A stretch of DNA of 39,806 nt from Nitrososphaerales archaeon (lineage in GTDB: Archaea; Thermoproteota; Nitrososphaeria; Nitrososphaerales; CADDZS01). The stretch lies in the NCBI GenBank assembly GCA_030041355.1, contig JASHNZ010000033.1, positions 1 to 39,806 on the forward strand. Reading direction: 5' to 3'. Under the pieces are notes generated by a model. The model saw only the letters and a list, made by a program, of their open reading frames with translations, was not told the origin of the DNA and ran no database searches. Below, piece by piece: positions 14,191 to 21,659 of this stretch (its first letter is position 1; each line of letters begins with the position of its first letter). Both the position numbers and the translations under genes were made by a program.

Positions 14191-15225
14191 TTACCAGAGT
14201 TGCACTTGGTTGTCGGTCCCATGAGAGGCCTTACCTACGTGCGTGATCCTTGAAGAAGACATTCTCACTCCAGTAACTGTTTCTCCAGTATCGCAGTCAG
14301 ACCACGCATGAGGAACTGAGACCCAGTTTCCCCTTGCTTTCTCATAGTCAAGCTGCAGACTCGCGTTAATCGCTTTCACCTGTCCCGTGTAACCGCAGCA
14401 CCAGCCTGCAATCGCGATCTGGAGAGCGTTGTAAGTATAGGGGTTAAAGCCGCCGATCAAATAGTAGGGTGCTTTCGAAGCTTTGAAGTCTGAGGCAAAA
14501 CACACCTTGTCCCACTGACCTGATCCCAATTCCTTACTCCCATGCCAGACCTGATAGAGAAAGCCGATGCAAGAGCTCTCGGAATTATTCGATCCTAAAC
14601 TTGCATTGTCTCCAAGGACTACTTTGAATGGGAGCTTTACCTCAAAGGAAGGTCCGCTACAACCGTAGTATACTTCATTGCTGAAACTGCCTCCGCAACC
14701 ATATACGGTCCCGTTCATGCAACATGCATGTGAATTCGAAAAGTTCCAAATGTTGTTGAAGACGTCGACCACGTAAGAACTGCCGCTTTGCACAATGTCG
14801 ACTACATCCTGAACCCAGTACTCACCATAATTTGAATTCTCCAATACATTCCAAGCCACCGAGTTTTGCTGGAGGCTTATCGCGTACCTCTCGCCATTTC
14901 CGGTTCCGAGCGAGAGCTTGGCAATCGTGGTGGATGAATTTACGGCAGGTGCCTTGTAAGAGTAAGTTTTTCCATTCGATAGTATACCATGGTCAGTTAG
15001 CCCCTCAGAGCACGTTGTCGCGTTGAGACAATAGCCGGGAGCCGCGCTCGAGTCTTGACTTGAATGCAGAGGAGGAAGTAACCGATTGTCAGAGGAGCTA
15101 GACGGAGATATCCCGGCGGAACTCCCCTGCTGCAGAGAAACGAATGCCAGCATCAGCAATAGAAATGCAAACATCAAAACAGCTGCGAGAAACCACTTGT
15201 GAGGACTTTTACCAAGCTTTTGCAT
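14191..15225 (-). CDS. Thermopsin-like secreted or surface protease (family A5)
   Basis: A 344-residue protein with an N-terminal hydrophobic helix at about residues 11-31, acting as a signal or anchor, then a Ser-rich linker. Thermopsin-type features include AISLQQNSVAWNVLE, GEYWVQDVVDI, APYYLIGGFNPY and SDCDTGETVTGV near the C-terminus, the last matching the DTGET box of family A5. Length agrees with thermopsin precursors (about 340 aa). Thermopsins are acid proteases of acidophilic archaea. Seven N-x-S/T sequons and many Cys, including two CC pairs, suggest a glycosylated, disulphide-bonded exported protein. Catalytic residues of the family are not well defined, so activity is inferred. 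Confidence 0.72.
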   Translation of the reverse strand: MQKLGKSPHKWFLAAVLMFAFLLLMLAFVSLQQGSSAGISPSSSSDNRLLPPLHSSQDSSAAPGYCLNATTCSEGLTDHGILSNGKTYSYKAPAVNSSTTIAKLSLGTGNGERYAISLQQNSVAWNVLENSNYGEYWVQDVVDIVQSGSSYVVDVFNNIWNFSNSHACCMNGTVYGCGGSFSNEVYYGCSGPSFEVKLPFKVVLGDNASLGSNNSESSCIGFLYQVWHGSKELGSGQWDKVCFASDFKASKAPYYLIGGFNPYTYNALQIAIAGWCCGYTGQVKAINASLQLDYEKARGNWVSVPHAWSDCDTGETVTGVRMSSSRITHVGKASHGTDNQVQLW

Positions 15226-15556
15226 GATCGGTTGATTGCTCAGTACCTGTTCTATAAAGCTTCAAGGGTATCGAATGCCGCTACATTGGAAACCTTTGCA
15301 GTTCAAATGAAGTAGATGTGTGCCCCGGCTCTGACACGCGACAATCATCGGATCAAGGCAGTTAATGCCCATCCTAATATCGGCTCTTCAACCGGGGCAG
15401 CCAAGAAGCGTCTCGGATCATGCAATCTGTTTCACATCTGGGTAAACCTCGTTCCTCATTTAGCTCAGACAAGGCCGTCGATGCGAATTGATTTTTCGAT
15501 TGCAGATTCCTTATCGTCTGTCTTCTTGGTGACAGTTCCTAGATAATAACGGCTGT
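15226..15556. other. Intergenic region upstream of the thermopsin-like gene
   Basis: Apart from the TATA box near 15255 nothing is recognised. A 76-codon plus-strand frame (15316-15546) has no family similarity that I can see and is treated as chance. A string resembling a tRNA D-arm (TTAGCTCAGA near 15459) has no matching acceptor or T-arm. Confidence 0.45.
15251..15258 (-). promoter_or_regulatory. TATA box of the thermopsin-like gene
   Basis: On the minus strand CTTTATAG is centred near 15255, 30 nt before ATG 15225. Transcription would start only a few bases before the ATG. Confidence 0.45.
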
Positions 15557-17218
15557 TTATTCATTTAGCAGAGGATCTAGATTAAGCTCGAATGCGGCCA
15601 CGGGAACCTCCAGGCCTAGCTGATGAAGAACTTGCGGCGACACTTCGCCAATTTTTCCAATCTGAGCCCTGGTCTTTCCTTTTGCTATCGAGATACTCGC
15701 GGTTCTGCCATCGGCCAAAATTCCCTCGGAATCGAAGGCCGGGGAAACCACAACCTCATCGTTTGTACCCAATGCAAGTCTCAAGAAAGCGTCAAGTGCG
15801 GATCTGGCTTGAGTGTAATTCGCCATGCTATCGGCGATAGCCACTGCGACATGCTCTTCCTCTAAGACTTGTGTTTCAACCGATGCAGATTTCCTAAAAA
15901 TGGGAAGTTGCTCAAAAATGCGTTGAGGATACTCTTCGTGCGTACTTTGCCCAAGAACACCCAGCAGAGAAGGCAAGACTTGGTTTCTAAGGAACTCGTA
16001 ACTCTGCGATTTGGGATCCTCCACTCTGAGGCCTTCTTCCTGATCTAGTGCAAGTTCTCTACGCGAAGTCAGGGAAAGGCTCTCGATCTGAGTCAAGCTC
16101 AGGCCTACCAATACATCAATGAGATTCCTCAGGCGTTTTGTTTTTTCAGTTAGAGATCCTGTAAGATGGCTCTTAGTTTGCAATGGTTTGAGCTTTGATA
16201 CGCCATACCCAAGCTCGACTTCTTCTACAAGATCGATCGGATGCATGATGTCCGACCTGAATTTGGGGATTCTCGCTTGATCTTGCGACATCAATTCCAA
16301 TCTGCTGTTCTCTAACGCGAACTTGGCTTCCCCGTACCCCAGCTCCAGCCCTAAAATTTCGTTAGTCAGATTCAAATCAAATCGCATTGTTTCGGGCATC
16401 ATGTCTGGTGTGATTCTTATTGAGCCATCCTCGTTCTTGACTGAAACGGATTCAACTTTTGCGCCAATGTCAGAGAGCATGGAGGCGATAATCGCAATCG
16501 TCGTTTCCCCGGCTCTTTTTTCGGTTGCTGTCACGTCGATGAAAATCGCGCGAACGCCTGGTTTGAGCCTGGTAAGCTCTCCATTGATTACAGGAGGCAT
16601 CGAAAGAGTATTGCCTGAAGAGTCAATGAGAAGGGGAAACAGACCTCCTGATAAAAATCCTCCATACTTCTTTCCCTGCTCGGTATTTTCGAGGATCTGT
16701 TCAATGGTCATTTTTTCGCTAGAGCCGAGCGGGACAAATGAGTACGAACGGTCATTAGTTGCAAGATACTTGATTGGTGGCTTGACCATCTCTGCATTGT
16801 GGATCCCTATCGCTACCTTGGCTCTATGTCTGCCCAAGCCGTTGTGAAGGTCCTCCTGCATTACGATTACTTGCTTTATCACTTCATCAGAGACTTGAAG
16901 CGAGGCGTGGAGCGAAAACACATAGGGGCGTACGGATCTGATCTCAGGTCCTTTCACATCAATCCTAATGGGGCCTTGTAGGAATTCGTACTTGGGAAGG
17001 CCGGTTTCAATCCCCAGCTGCCCTACTAGAGACCTTGCTATACCGGCCTCACTACAGAAGTCAGGTCTGTTGGGACTGTATTCCACGCTGACGGAATCTT
17101 CTTTTCGATCTTCGATGTCCAAGCCAACATATGGAAGAGCCTCGAAAATCTCCTCTTCCGAAACTTTGCTCCTCGTCCTGGCCTTCAGCCTCGACAGGGA
17201 TAATTCAATAACCGGCGT
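15557..17218 (-). CDS. pheT: Phenylalanine-tRNA ligase beta subunit
   Basis: Archaeal-type PheRS beta chain. EYSPNRPDFCSEAGIARSL (about residues 46-64), the VAIGIHN block, RPYVFSLHA and HPIDLVEEVELGYG are archaeal and eukaryotic beta-chain landmarks. Homology to PVIELSLSRLKART at the extreme N-terminus shows that the protein should begin about 32 codons before the first ATG/GTG/TTG in frame (TTG 17122). No standard start exists there. The codon where the family has Met is ACG at 17218-17216, four bases after the pheS TAG stop and in the same frame as pheS. Start at ACG gives 553 residues, a normal length. An ACG start or a sequence error is possible. Confidence 0.9.
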   Translation of the reverse strand, partial: TPVIELSLSRLKARTRSKVSEEEIFEALPYVGLDIEDRKEDSVSVEYSPNRPDFCSEAGIARSLVGQLGIETGLPKYEFLQGPIRIDVKGPEIRSVRPYVFSLHASLQVSDEVIKQVIVMQEDLHNGLGRHRAKVAIGIHNAEMVKPPIKYLATNDRSYSFVPLGSSEKMTIEQILENTEQGKKYGGFLSGGLFPLLIDSSGNTLSMPPVINGELTRLKPGVRAIFIDVTATEKRAGETTIAIIASMLSDIGAKVESVSVKNEDGSIRITPDMMPETMRFDLNLTNEILGLELGYGEAKFALENSRLELMSQDQARIPKFRSDIMHPIDLVEEVELGYGVSKLKPLQTKSHLTGSLTEKTKRLRNLIDVLVGLSLTQIESLSLTSRRELALDQEEGLRVEDPKSQSYEFLRNQVLPSLLGVLGQSTHEEYPQRIFEQLPIFRKSASVETQVLEEEHVAVAIADSMANYTQARSALDAFLRLALGTNDEVVVSPAFDSEGILADGRTASISIAKGKTRAQIGKIGEVSPQVLHQLGLEVPVAAFELNLDPLLNE

Positions 17219-17221
17219 GTT

Positions 17222-18751
17222 CTAGATCACACTCGCCGTTCTGAGCCACCCCAAGTTTGCCCCAAACAAATCACGTATGTCGTTCAAATCGTAACGCATC
17301 ATGACCAATCTGTCTAAGCCCAGTCCCCAAGCAAGAACAGGGTTTTTCACTCCCAACGGTATCGTAACTTCTGGACGGAATACTCCCATTCCTCCAAGCT
17401 CGATCCACCTCTTCTTTTTTTCGTAGTAGGCCATCGTTTGAAGGGAAGGTTCCGTATAGGGAAAGTAAGTCGGCCAGAATTTGATTTTCTCGAAGCCCAA
17501 TTTGGAATAAAACCTAGTTATGATATAGATCAGATTCCTTACGTTCAGCCCTGGCCCTACAGTCACTCCTTCGATCTGATGGAATTCTGGATTGTTCTTG
17601 TAATTTGGTTTTTCATTGCGGAAGACTTTACCGACACAGAAAACTCTGGCTTCCGTCGGTTTGTTGTCCGATAGATACTTGATCGTAACAGCCGTCGTAT
17701 GAGTGCGCAGGACTGTTCTTCTTGCTTCTTCTTTAGACCATTTGTATTGCCACCCCAGAGAGCCTGTTCCTGCGCCGTTCTCGTGGGAGGCTTTGACAGA
17801 ATTAATTTCTTTGTCATAAACAGAAAGATCTGCCCTTACATTAGAGAGATAGAATGTATCCTGCATTTCTCGTGTCGAGTGCTGCTGAGGAATGTAGAGC
17901 GCATCAAAATTCCACAGTGCGCTTTGGACCATCGGGCCCTCAACCTCCTCGAACCCTAAAGAAACGAAGACTTCCTTCACTTCATCAATGAACATTCGGA
18001 TGGGATGTTTTCTTCCTCCAAAGTATGCAGGAGCAGCTGACGTAACGTCAAGAGCGCGCAGGGGTTGGTTGCGCCAAGAACCATTGAGAATTACTTCGGG
18101 CGTGATTTCATCTATTTCGTCCTTGTTGACTGATTTGGAGGCTTCGAGGCCTTGAGAACTAATTTTGAGTCTAACGTTCTTTTCGATTATCTCATTAACG
18201 AGACCTCTATGACGGCTGATTAGGCGAGAAAGAACTTCCTTCTCACGCTGAGAAATCTCAGGAGAGGCGAGTTTTTCTTTTTCATTTAATTTTTCCAGCA
18301 ACAGCTCCTCTTCTTCTTTCTCTCTAATTTTCGAGCGATTTAGTTGGGCATCGCGTCCATAAAGCTCGATCCAGCCATTTTTCTTAGCCGTGCCGAAAGC
18401 GATAGAAAATTCCGAACCCATCTTCTCTGAAAGAGCTCCGAGAGTCAGGCTTCCTCCAGAAGCCTCAAGTAACTTGACTAATTTTCGTTCAGGCAGGCCC
18501 TCCACAGCGGCGGTCTTGCCCTCAAGACCTAGGGTGTAAAACACAGCATCTTCCTCTTGCAGCTCGATGAGTTCTTTCGATTTCATCCATTGTACGGCCC
18601 TCCTGACTTGATCAACAGAGAGTCGTGACCCCGCTACTACAGAATTTAGGTCCGCCCACTTCCCTTTCGTCTCGACATTGGACAGGTAAAGAAGCAGAGT
18701 CCTTTCGATGGGATGGAGCGGGACGGAAGGCAGACCCTTATTGCTGGTCAA
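17222..18751 (-). CDS. pheS: Phenylalanine-tRNA ligase alpha subunit
   Basis: Catalytic chain of PheRS, a class II synthetase. The 509-residue protein has winged-helix domains in its first 150 residues, a Glu/Lys-rich helical linker (about 140-190), and the catalytic core. HPIRMFIDEVKEVFVSLGFE opens the core, VLRTHTTAVTIKYL is motif 2 region, FHQIEGVTV follows, and GLGLDRLVMMRYDLNDIRDL near the C-terminus is motif 3. It lies 10 bp after trpS, and pheT follows, so the three genes form a synthetase operon. The stop codon is TAG at 17224-17222, and the next frame continues in register. Confidence 0.95.
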   Translation of the reverse strand: MTSNKGLPSVPLHPIERTLLLYLSNVETKGKWADLNSVVAGSRLSVDQVRRAVQWMKSKELIELQEEDAVFYTLGLEGKTAAVEGLPERKLVKLLEASGGSLTLGALSEKMGSEFSIAFGTAKKNGWIELYGRDAQLNRSKIREKEEEELLLEKLNEKEKLASPEISQREKEVLSRLISRHRGLVNEIIEKNVRLKISSQGLEASKSVNKDEIDEITPEVILNGSWRNQPLRALDVTSAAPAYFGGRKHPIRMFIDEVKEVFVSLGFEEVEGPMVQSALWNFDALYIPQQHSTREMQDTFYLSNVRADLSVYDKEINSVKASHENGAGTGSLGWQYKWSKEEARRTVLRTHTTAVTIKYLSDNKPTEARVFCVGKVFRNEKPNYKNNPEFHQIEGVTVGPGLNVRNLIYIITRFYSKLGFEKIKFWPTYFPYTEPSLQTMAYYEKKKRWIELGGMGVFRPEVTIPLGVKNPVLAWGLGLDRLVMMRYDLNDIRDLFGANLGWLRTASVI

Positions 18752-18761
18752 ATTGCAACCC

Positions 18762-19970
18762 TCAAGACAGTCCTGATCGTTTCTTTAGTCCGCCACGGAT
18801 GTCCGCCACGATAAAGTCCTCAATCAACTCTTTTGCCTTTTCACGTTTCTCTTGATGCTTCGCGACATATTCTTGGACTCGCTCAGCCAGCATCGCCTTG
18901 CAATCACCGCAGAGAAGAGTCCCTGACGTGCAATCGTTGTAGATCCTGGCAAGCTCTGTGTCATTTTCCTCGAAGAGATAATAGTAGTAATGATAAATTG
19001 GGCAAATGTCAGCTTGCGCGCCAAGCCTACGTTGCTCCTCGACCGTTGCTCTTCCTCCAGTAAAAGAGGAAAGGACTTTCCTTTTCACAACATCTGGGGG
19101 ATCAGTTGTGAAAATTGCTGTCTCTGGTTGACTAGCACTCATTTTCCCTCCTTGCCCCAGACCTGGCATAAATTTCCCATGAATCTGGGCAGGTTTGTAA
19201 TATCCTAGTTTCGGAGCCACTTCTCTTGCAATTCCTCTCCAGTACGGATCTTGGTCAATTCCAGCGGGTATCAAACAAGGAACGTTTTTTCCGTGCAATA
19301 CCGAAGGTAGAAAACAGGTCGCGGCTTCCAATGCGGGAAAGAAAATCATTCCTACGTTCGTGCTGTTCTCGAATCCAAATACTGACCGTGCGGTGCTGAA
19401 TGTGATGTGCTTTGCGATCTTTGCCGCTATGGGATACATTGTTTCCATATAATCGGTATCTATGAAGATGAACGTCTTCTTTGGATCAAATCCGAGTGCA
19501 ATCAAATCCAACATATTACTATAAGCGATCCTCTTTGCGCTTTCGAGATCTGAAGTGCTACCCAACAGAAACTTTTCATCATCCGTGAACTCGAAGTAGA
19601 GCTCCGCGTCGAATTTATCCTGAAGATACTTTGTGAATATCCACGGAACCAGATGACCGAGATGAACATTTTCCGACGGCCCCCTCCCTGTGTAGAGACA
19701 GAACTTTTCTCCTGCCTCGTAGCGATCAAGAATCCAGTCAAGGTCTCTGTGGGAGTAGAAGATTCTGCGTCTGAGAAACGGGTGGATCTCTCCAGTCAAT
19801 TTCTTTATTCTTGAGATCAACTCATCAGTGATTCGCGAGGTCCCAAACTGGTCGATTAGTTTGTCATAATCTACATTGCCCTTTACGACCCATGGCGTTA
19901 CTACAAAGCCTTGGTCTTTCTCACTTTGATTGGAAATAACGGCGTCAGCCACAACTTCCACTTTTCCCAT
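18762..19970 (-). CDS. trpS: Tryptophan-tRNA ligase, archaeal/eukaryotic type
   Basis: Class I synthetase charging tRNA-Trp. The 402-residue protein begins with a variable segment then VTPWVVKGNVDYDKLIDQFG, typical of the archaeal/eukaryotic form. The HIGH-like motif is in GRGPSENVHLGHLVP (about residues 95-109) and the KMSKS motif is KMSAS. FGFENSTNVG and GIDQDPYWRGIARE are also characteristic. First gene of trpS-pheS-pheT. A minus-strand TATA-like TTTTAATG near 19998 predicts a leaderless message; a perfect inverted repeat abuts it. Confidence 0.95.
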   Translation of the reverse strand: MGKVEVVADAVISNQSEKDQGFVVTPWVVKGNVDYDKLIDQFGTSRITDELISRIKKLTGEIHPFLRRRIFYSHRDLDWILDRYEAGEKFCLYTGRGPSENVHLGHLVPWIFTKYLQDKFDAELYFEFTDDEKFLLGSTSDLESAKRIAYSNMLDLIALGFDPKKTFIFIDTDYMETMYPIAAKIAKHITFSTARSVFGFENSTNVGMIFFPALEAATCFLPSVLHGKNVPCLIPAGIDQDPYWRGIAREVAPKLGYYKPAQIHGKFMPGLGQGGKMSASQPETAIFTTDPPDVVKRKVLSSFTGGRATVEEQRRLGAQADICPIYHYYYYLFEENDTELARIYNDCTSGTLLCGDCKAMLAERVQEYVAKHQEKREKAKELIEDFIVADIRGGLKKRSGLS

Positions 19971-19999
19971 TAGCTAGAGTAGGATAGGTCAGAACATTA

Positions 20000-20021
20000 A
20001 AACTGCCACAAGAAGGCAGTT
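20000..20021 (-). promoter_or_regulatory. Perfect inverted repeat at the trpS promoter
   Basis: AAACTGCC (20000-20007) and GGCAGTTT (20014-20021) form an 8-bp repeat with a 6-nt centre. It touches the probable TATA box (near 19998) on its upstream side, so binding there could block or help transcription initiation. It is a candidate operator, not proven. Confidence 0.4.
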
Positions 20022-20221
20022 TCGTCTTCGTATGTTTTTGATCCTTGTCGTTGTGGCTCCAAGGCAAAGTTCGGAAAATTCATCCCAAGGAAGCTAGAAA
20101 AGAATATCGATTTAGTCAACCGGTTGCGAACGCCAAGCCCGACTGCGAAACAAAAGATATTGCGATCTACATCAGCACACGAGATCTTGCATTTACAACG
20201 TAGCTATCCGGACTTTTCCTT

Positions 20222-20917
20222 CTACTTCTTTCGTCCGTACGCTTTCAGTCTATTCTTAATGATCTCGGCATAACTTAGGCCTGCATATCTTTCTTGGTTC
20301 CACGGATCCGCAGTGTTCGAATAACCTCTAATTTCCCAAAAGCCCGGTTCATCAAACTCGGATAATTTGATGCCCCTCAGCCATTTCGCAGATTTGTAGA
20401 AGTATCGCATGGGAACCAGCATGCGCACTGGCCCTCCGTGTTCTTGTTCAAGCGGACGACCTCCCACTTTGAAAGCGATCAAGACATTATCATCCATAAC
20501 AACTTCGATAGGGAGGTTCGTCGTGAAACCCTGTTCAGCTTCAAAAACAACAAAATTGGCTTTTACGGTCGGCTCCGCAATTTTCATCAAGTCTTTGAAT
20601 CTTATCCCTTCCCAAGCAACGTTGAGTTTCGACCAACTGGTGACGCAATGGATGTCATTCGTTTGTGTTGTATGATCTAGTTTCAGTAGTTCGGAGTAGC
20701 TGAGAATGAGCTCATTCTTGACCTCCCCATGAACCCTAAGATTCCACGCCTCTAATGAGACATTTGGCACAGATCCGGCATGAAGAACCGGCCATCCTTG
20801 AGTAACTACCTGTCCTGGGGGAACCCGCTTTCTGTTAGAGTCCTGGGTTCCGTTTTGTTCCTGCATTTGTAATCTTGAACTTGTTTTTCCTTTTATTAAG
20901 AATTCATTTGGTCTCAA
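20222..20917 (-). CDS. Sulfite-oxidase-family molybdopterin oxidoreductase
   Basis: A 231-residue protein of the sulfite oxidase/YedY-like fold. NLRVHGEVKNELILSYSELL (about residues 59-78) opens the domain, and C91 in DIHCVTSWS is the expected Mo-coordinating Cys. WEGIRFKDLMK, GGPVRMLVPMRYFYKSAKWL and the final SNTADPWNQERY are family blocks. There is no signal peptide, so it should be cytoplasmic. The electron acceptor and substrate are unknown. The frame opens at TTG 20917, overlapping queC by 14 bp; ATG 20866 is an alternative start without overlap. Confidence 0.82.
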   Translation of the reverse strand: MRPNEFLIKGKTSSRLQMQEQNGTQDSNRKRVPPGQVVTQGWPVLHAGSVPNVSLEAWNLRVHGEVKNELILSYSELLKLDHTTQTNDIHCVTSWSKLNVAWEGIRFKDLMKIAEPTVKANFVVFEAEQGFTTNLPIEVVMDDNVLIAFKVGGRPLEQEHGGPVRMLVPMRYFYKSAKWLRGIKLSEFDEPGFWEIRGYSNTADPWNQERYAGLSYAEIIKNRLKAYGRKK

Positions 20918-21605
20918 CCAATGGATCTTTTATTCCGGCATCTCGAAAAGCACTAGCTCTGAGCTTGCAAGAATGACAAACACCGCATGGCCGTTGTGAA
21001 GATCTGTAACAGCTCCACGTCAGTTGGAATGGAACTCCTAATTTCCGTCCCAGTGTGACCACTTGCTTTTTCGAGAGTCGACCAAGCGGCAAAATAACTC
21101 GCCCTGTCCGTGCCCCGCTGATTAATCCAATTTTTGTCGTCGCGTTGAAAGAATCAAAAAAGGGAATTGACGAATCTGGAAAATTCCTAACATCGTCTCT
21201 GTTGTGCCCCGCAACTATATACTTAGCATTTGAGAGCTCTGCAAAAGAACTGGCAATGCCATAAAAAATGATGTTCCTCGAGGAAATATATGCACTGTCT
21301 GTGCCCTTTAGAAAAGGATTGTTAATTTTTGAATCCTCTAGCTCCTTTAGAAAATCTAGTCTGATTTTGCGATTCTCAAGATCATTTAATCGGGCAATCT
21401 TATCTGCAGCTTGGACTTCCCTCCTGCTCCGAAGATAGTAGCAAAAAGTTAGACCTTGAATCTTCCACCCTTGCGCTTTTGCCCAGTAAAGAGCAACAGC
21501 CGAATCAAGGCCGCCGGACAGAAGAACTATTGCGAGGACATTCTTATTCTTCTTCAATGCCAGAAGGCCGACCGATGCAGGACGATGTAGCACTTTCTCT
21601 GCCAT
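20904..21605 (-). CDS. queC: 7-cyano-7-deazaguanine synthase
   Basis: Converts 7-carboxy-7-deazaguanine to preQ0 with ATP and ammonia, feeding archaeosine in archaeal tRNA. The 233-residue protein carries the PP-loop SGGLDSAVALYWAK (about residues 30-43) and a C-terminal zinc cluster C-x8-C-x2-C-x2-C in CYRSSQRPCGVCHSCKL. HNRDDVRNFPDS is the central family block. A minus-strand TATA box GCTAAAATGAG (centre near 21630) lies 26 nt before the ATG, so the transcript is probably leaderless. No other archaeosine genes are close. Confidence 0.9.
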   Translation of the reverse strand: MAEKVLHRPASVGLLALKKNKNVLAIVLLSGGLDSAVALYWAKAQGWKIQGLTFCYYLRSRREVQAADKIARLNDLENRKIRLDFLKELEDSKINNPFLKGTDSAYISSRNIIFYGIASSFAELSNAKYIVAGHNRDDVRNFPDSSIPFFDSFNATTKIGLISGARTGRVILPLGRLSKKQVVTLGRKLGVPFQLTWSCYRSSQRPCGVCHSCKLRASAFRDAGIKDPLVETK

Positions 21606-21659
21606 TATTTTATTATCGTAAACTCATTTTAGCACTAGCAAAAAACAGAGCAACGAATA
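21606..21659. promoter_or_regulatory. Divergent queC / GH15 promoter region
   Basis: The 54-bp space holds a minus-strand TATA element (plus-strand CTCATTTTAGC, 21624-21634) for queC and a plus-strand ATTTTATTA (21607-21615) that may serve the GH15 gene. The two promoters overlap, so the genes may share control. Confidence 0.4.

Noticed and set aside
14037..14246. 69-codon plus-strand frame
   Set aside because: Overlaps the 3' end of the thermopsin-like gene; no ribosome site, no promoter and no recognisable product.
15459..15520. tRNA-like string TTAGCTCAGA followed by a TTCGATT
   Set aside because: No matching acceptor strands, D-stem partner or T-stem pairing.
15316..15546. 76-codon plus-strand frame in the gap
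   Set aside because: No promoter or ribosome site, unusual composition, no recognisable product.
16323..16847. 174-codon plus-strand frame
   Set aside because: Antisense to pheT, which has clear homology.
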